Positions 5,499 through 8,209 of a stretch of DNA of 8,209 nucleotides are shown here, one piece after another. The stretch's first letter is position 1. Each line of letters opens with the position of its first letter. The DNA comes from Cryomorphaceae bacterium (GTDB taxonomy: Bacteria; Bacteroidota; Bacteroidia; Flavobacteriales; Schleiferiaceae): the NCBI GenBank assembly GCA_003444795.1, contig DLWR01000054.1, forward strand, positions 1-8,209, in the 5' to 3' direction. The translations under genes were made by a program, and so were the position numbers. The notes beneath the pieces were generated by a model. The model did no database searches. It saw nothing but the letters and a program-made list of their open reading frames with translations, and was not told the DNA's origin.

Positions 5499-8209
5499 AT
5501 GGCCTCTTTCCCGATCCGAACCAAATCCCTGAGTGTTTTCAGCGCAAGCGCCGGGGCGGGCAAGACCTTTCGCTTGGCGGCGGAGTACTTGGCCACTGCG
5601 TTGCGCGATCCACAGCAGCCCAAAGCTTTTGTCCACATTTTGGCCCTGACCTTCACGAATAAGGCGGCGAATGAAATGAAGCGCCGAATTCTGGACAGCC
5701 TCCGGGACTTTTCAGAAGTAGCGGACTTTGGGGACTCCAAGGGGCTCGCTGAAGCGGTCTGTGAAATTTTGGAAATTTCAGAACGGGAACTAGCGATCCG
5801 GGCCCGAAAGACCTTGGAGCTCATGCTGCACGACTATGGTTCCATAGGGATTGGAACCCTGGATCAATTCACGCATAAGTTGGTCCGAACCTTCGCCCTC
5901 GAACTGGGCCTCCCCGGCCAATTTGAGGTGGAACTGGAGCAGGAGCTTCTACTAGACCTAGCCGTTCAAGAACTCATGACCGAGGTGGGCACCAACCAAG
6001 CGCTTACCCAAGTCCTGATAGCCTTTGCTGAATCCAATGTCGAAGACGAAAAGGGCGGTGATATCTACCCTGCCCTGCTGGACATGGCGGCGCATTTGAG
6101 CAAGGAAACAAGTGTGGACGCCCTGCGCGCCCTAGGTCAATGGTCCTTGGAATCTCATGCGGATGCTCAAAAGGCGCTTCAAGCCTTCCAACGTCATCTT
6201 TTGGAAGCGGCCTCAGACGTGGGAAATGCCATATTCCAGGCCCTACAGGGGGCGGATACCTCGGCGATGTCCAATGTAAACTACTACACGGGCTTGGCGG
6301 GCCGCCTCTTAAAACGCGAACCGAGCGACTGGGTCCCAAGCCCCTCTCTCCAGAAAGTCATGGAAGACCCCATGCTGGTCTACAAAATGGCGGAACGAAG
6401 CAAAAAGGGCCCGGAACTGGGCCAGGAGTTGGGAAGATGCTTTCAGCGCGCGCTTGAACTTGCCGGCCAGGCCATGTTGGTCAAGGAAATTCGAAAAAAC
6501 GATAGAAGCGCCTCCGTGATGGTGGAACTATCCAAGGCCCTGGAGCGGGTGCTCGAGCGCCTTCGAATTCAGCCTCTTTGGAAATTTAATCGCCTCATTC
6601 ACGACGAACTGGGCAAGCAACCTGCGGCTTATCTATTTGAACGCCTCGGGGAGCGCTACCAGCACTTCTTTGTCGACGAAGCGCAAGACACGTCTAGCCT
6701 CCAGTGGGCCAACCTTTGGCCTTTGCTCGAGAATGCCCTTTCCGCCGAACAGGGCAGCAGCCTCATTGTGGGCGACGGCAAGCAGTCGATCTACCGTTGG
6801 CGCGGCAGCGATGCGGAATCTTTTCTGGACCTCATCAACCGAAGTGAGTCTAGCCAACCACCATTGGACGACTATCCTTCCCTCCAAGGTCGAACGGAAC
6901 ACATTCCCCTCCAGGACAATTGGCGGAGCCGAACCCAAATCGTCGACTTTAACAACGCCCTATTTGTGGACCTCGCTGCCCAGGATGTTTTCACGCGCCC
7001 CAGCCACGCAACGAGCTACCAGCGCGCTCCTCAAAATCCCAAAGGAAAGCCGGGCGGCCGTGTTTATGTTCGATTGCTACCCAAGCTGGTTCAGGCCGAA
7101 CTTTGGCCGCTAGCCCTGGACACCTTGGTACAGGATCTACGCGACGCCGAATCCGCCAAATGGGCCTGGTCCGACATGGCTATTCTGGTCCGCGACAAGC
7201 GCCAAGGCCGAGCCATCGCCCTGCGCCTGGCAAAAGAAGGCATACCCATTGTATCCTCCGAACTCCTCGCCCTCTCAAGTTCCTCCTACGTAGTGGCCAT
7301 GGCGGCTCTGATGAACTGGATGCTGGTGCCCCGCGAACGAGATCGGCAGTGGGCGGTAGTGCAAAGCCTTCACGCTTCGGGGTTATGGGCAGTCCCAGAA
7401 GAGGAACTTCACCTCGCCGGAGTCGCCCTGAAAGACCCGGAGGCTCCCGCTTTCCCCACTGCCTTGAAGGCCATATTGCCAGGATTTGACGTCGACATTG
7501 CCTGGAAGCTCAGCCTCTACGAAATGGGCGAATACATGGCTCGCGCCCTGAATATTGCCCATTTAGGGGACCCATTTGTCCTTCGCTTTTTAGATGCGCT
7601 GCACGACTTCTCGCACAAGCAGTTGAACCGTTTGGAAGCGTTTATGGCCGAATGGGCCTGTAAAAAAGACGCCTGGAGTATTTCTACCCCTCCCGGGATG
7701 GATGCCATTGAGCTCTTGACCATTCACGCCTCTAAGGGACTGGAGTTCCCCTTAGTCTACGTCCCCTTTGCCACGTTGAAGCCCAAAGACGGCCGCAGCC
7801 AATGGATGGAACTGGACTGGACCGAGCTCTTCGGCATCGACACAGAGGCACCCCCATCCTCCTTGCTCTCCCTCAAATCCATGAAGGAGCCCAAGGTCCG
7901 CGAACCCCTCAACGCCGTCCATCCCGAATACGTGGCAGCCTCCGAACGCGCCGTCGAGGAGCGCATCTTTGACGACTACAATCTCCTCTATGTCGCCTTC
8001 ACCCGCCCTCGGGATGGCCTCACCCTCTACCTGACGGAAGAATATTACGGACAAGACATTTGGGGCCATATTTTGCGCACCTATCCGGGGGTAACCGATC
8101 ATTTGAAATTGGGCGATTGGCCCGCTCCTGCCGACCGTGCCGCGCACGGTGCGGCCCCAGCGCAGCCCTGGCCAATGTCCCAAGTGGCGAGCGACGATTG
8201 GACCCACCG
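5499..8209 (+). CDS. AddA/RecB-like UvrD-family helicase (helicase-nuclease), 3' end outside window
   Basis: From ATG 5499 a single frame stays open for 903 codons to the window edge. All superfamily 1A helicase motifs are there in order: Walker A ASAGAGKT (16-23, Lys22), Ia LALTFTNKAANEM (48-60), Ib GTLDQF (119-124), Walker B with VDEAQDTS (392-399), III GDGKQSIYRWRG (425-436), IV NWRS (474-477), V TIHASKGLEF (741-750) and VI LLYVAFTRPRDGL (829-841). The opening LSVFSASAGAGKT and the long insert between Ib and Walker B match the AddA/RecB group rather than UvrD or PcrA. Such proteins unwind and degrade broken DNA ends for RecA-dependent repair, usually with an AddB partner and a C-terminal PD-(D/E)XK nuclease; that domain, and any addB, would lie beyond the right edge. 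Leucine codons are mixed CTC, CTG, CTT, TTG and CTA, unlike the receptor gene, fitting low expression. The ATG lies 72 bases from the divergent superoxide dismutase start. Confidence 0.9.
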   Translation, partial: MASFPIRTKSLSVFSASAGAGKTFRLAAEYLATALRDPQQPKAFVHILALTFTNKAANEMKRRILDSLRDFSEVADFGDSKGLAEAVCEILEISERELAIRARKTLELMLHDYGSIGIGTLDQFTHKLVRTFALELGLPGQFEVELEQELLLDLAVQELMTEVGTNQALTQVLIAFAESNVEDEKGGDIYPALLDMAAHLSKETSVDALRALGQWSLESHADAQKALQAFQRHLLEAASDVGNAIFQALQGADTSAMSNVNYYTGLAGRLLKREPSDWVPSPSLQKVMEDPMLVYKMAERSKKGPELGQELGRCFQRALELAGQAMLVKEIRKNDRSASVMVELSKALERVLERLRIQPLWKFNRLIHDELGKQPAAYLFERLGERYQHFFVDEAQDTSSLQWANLWPLLENALSAEQGSSLIVGDGKQSIYRWRGSDAESFLDLINRSESSQPPLDDYPSLQGRTEHIPLQDNWRSRTQIVDFNNALFVDLAAQDVFTRPSHATSYQRAPQNPKGKPGGRVYVRLLPKLVQAELWPLALDTLVQDLRDAESAKWAWSDMAILVRDKRQGRAIALRLAKEGIPIVSSELLALSSSSYVVAMAALMNWMLVPRERDRQWAVVQSLHASGLWAVPEEELHLAGVALKDPEAPAFPTALKAILPGFDVDIAWKLSLYEMGEYMARALNIAHLGDPFVLRFLDALHDFSHKQLNRLEAFMAEWACKKDAWSISTPPGMDAIELLTIHASKGLEFPLVYVPFATLKPKDGRSQWMELDWTELFGIDTEAPPSSLLSLKSMKEPKVREPLNAVHPEYVAASERAVEERIFDDYNLLYVAFTRPRDGLTLYLTEEYYGQDIWGHILRTYPGVTDHLKLGDWPAPADRAAHGAAPAQPWPMSQVASDDWTH

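Noticed and set aside
6637..7489. Frames on + in the helicase region (about 6140-6457, 6637-7113, 7103-7489) that could suggest broken genes
   Set aside because: The helicase frame from 5499 is uninterrupted through all of them and holds all helicase motifs, so these are out-of-frame shadows and there is no frameshift.
7752..8207. A 151-codon open frame on - opposite the helicase
   Set aside because: It is antisense to the motif V and VI region of the helicase and shows no family features.

Overview
This looks like an ordinary chromosomal segment of a Gram-negative bacterium, most likely a Bacteroidota of roughly balanced base composition. The evidence is a TonB-dependent receptor with the C-terminal style of that phylum, a lipid A enzyme (LpxH), a stand-alone biotin carrier subunit of the kind common there, start codons without convincing Shine-Dalgarno sequences, and promoter-like boxes close to the phylum's TTTG / TAnnTTTG pattern. 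Genus and species cannot be told from the window.

Layout, left to right: (1) the 3' part of a TonB-dependent outer-membrane receptor on +, followed by a dyad and a strong intrinsic terminator; (2) a small biotin/lipoyl carrier protein on -; (3) the intramembrane site-2 metalloprotease RseP on +; (4) a short repeat-rich spacer and a ZIP-family metal transporter of the GufA type on -; (5) LpxH, the UDP-2,3-diacylglucosamine diphosphatase, on +; (6) a Mn-type Fe/Mn superoxide dismutase on -, with its own terminator; (7) a long AddA/RecB-like UvrD-family helicase on + that is still open at the right edge. No gene-free stretch exceeds 300 bases; the longest is 926-1092. I see no tRNA, rRNA, CRISPR array, insertion sequence, phage gene or integration scar.

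The seven genes alternate strictly in strand (+ - + - + - +), so none can be co-transcribed with its neighbour on this evidence. Each divergent pair shares a short spacer of 47 to 96 bases that must hold both promoters. Functionally the set is mixed housekeeping: envelope (receptor, RseP, LpxH), carboxylation (biotin carrier), metal uptake and oxidative defence (ZIP, SOD), and DNA repair (helicase-nuclease). The strongest regulatory observation is a perfect 6-bp dyad overlapping a candidate promoter of the metal transporter. I found no evidence for a previously undescribed system here.
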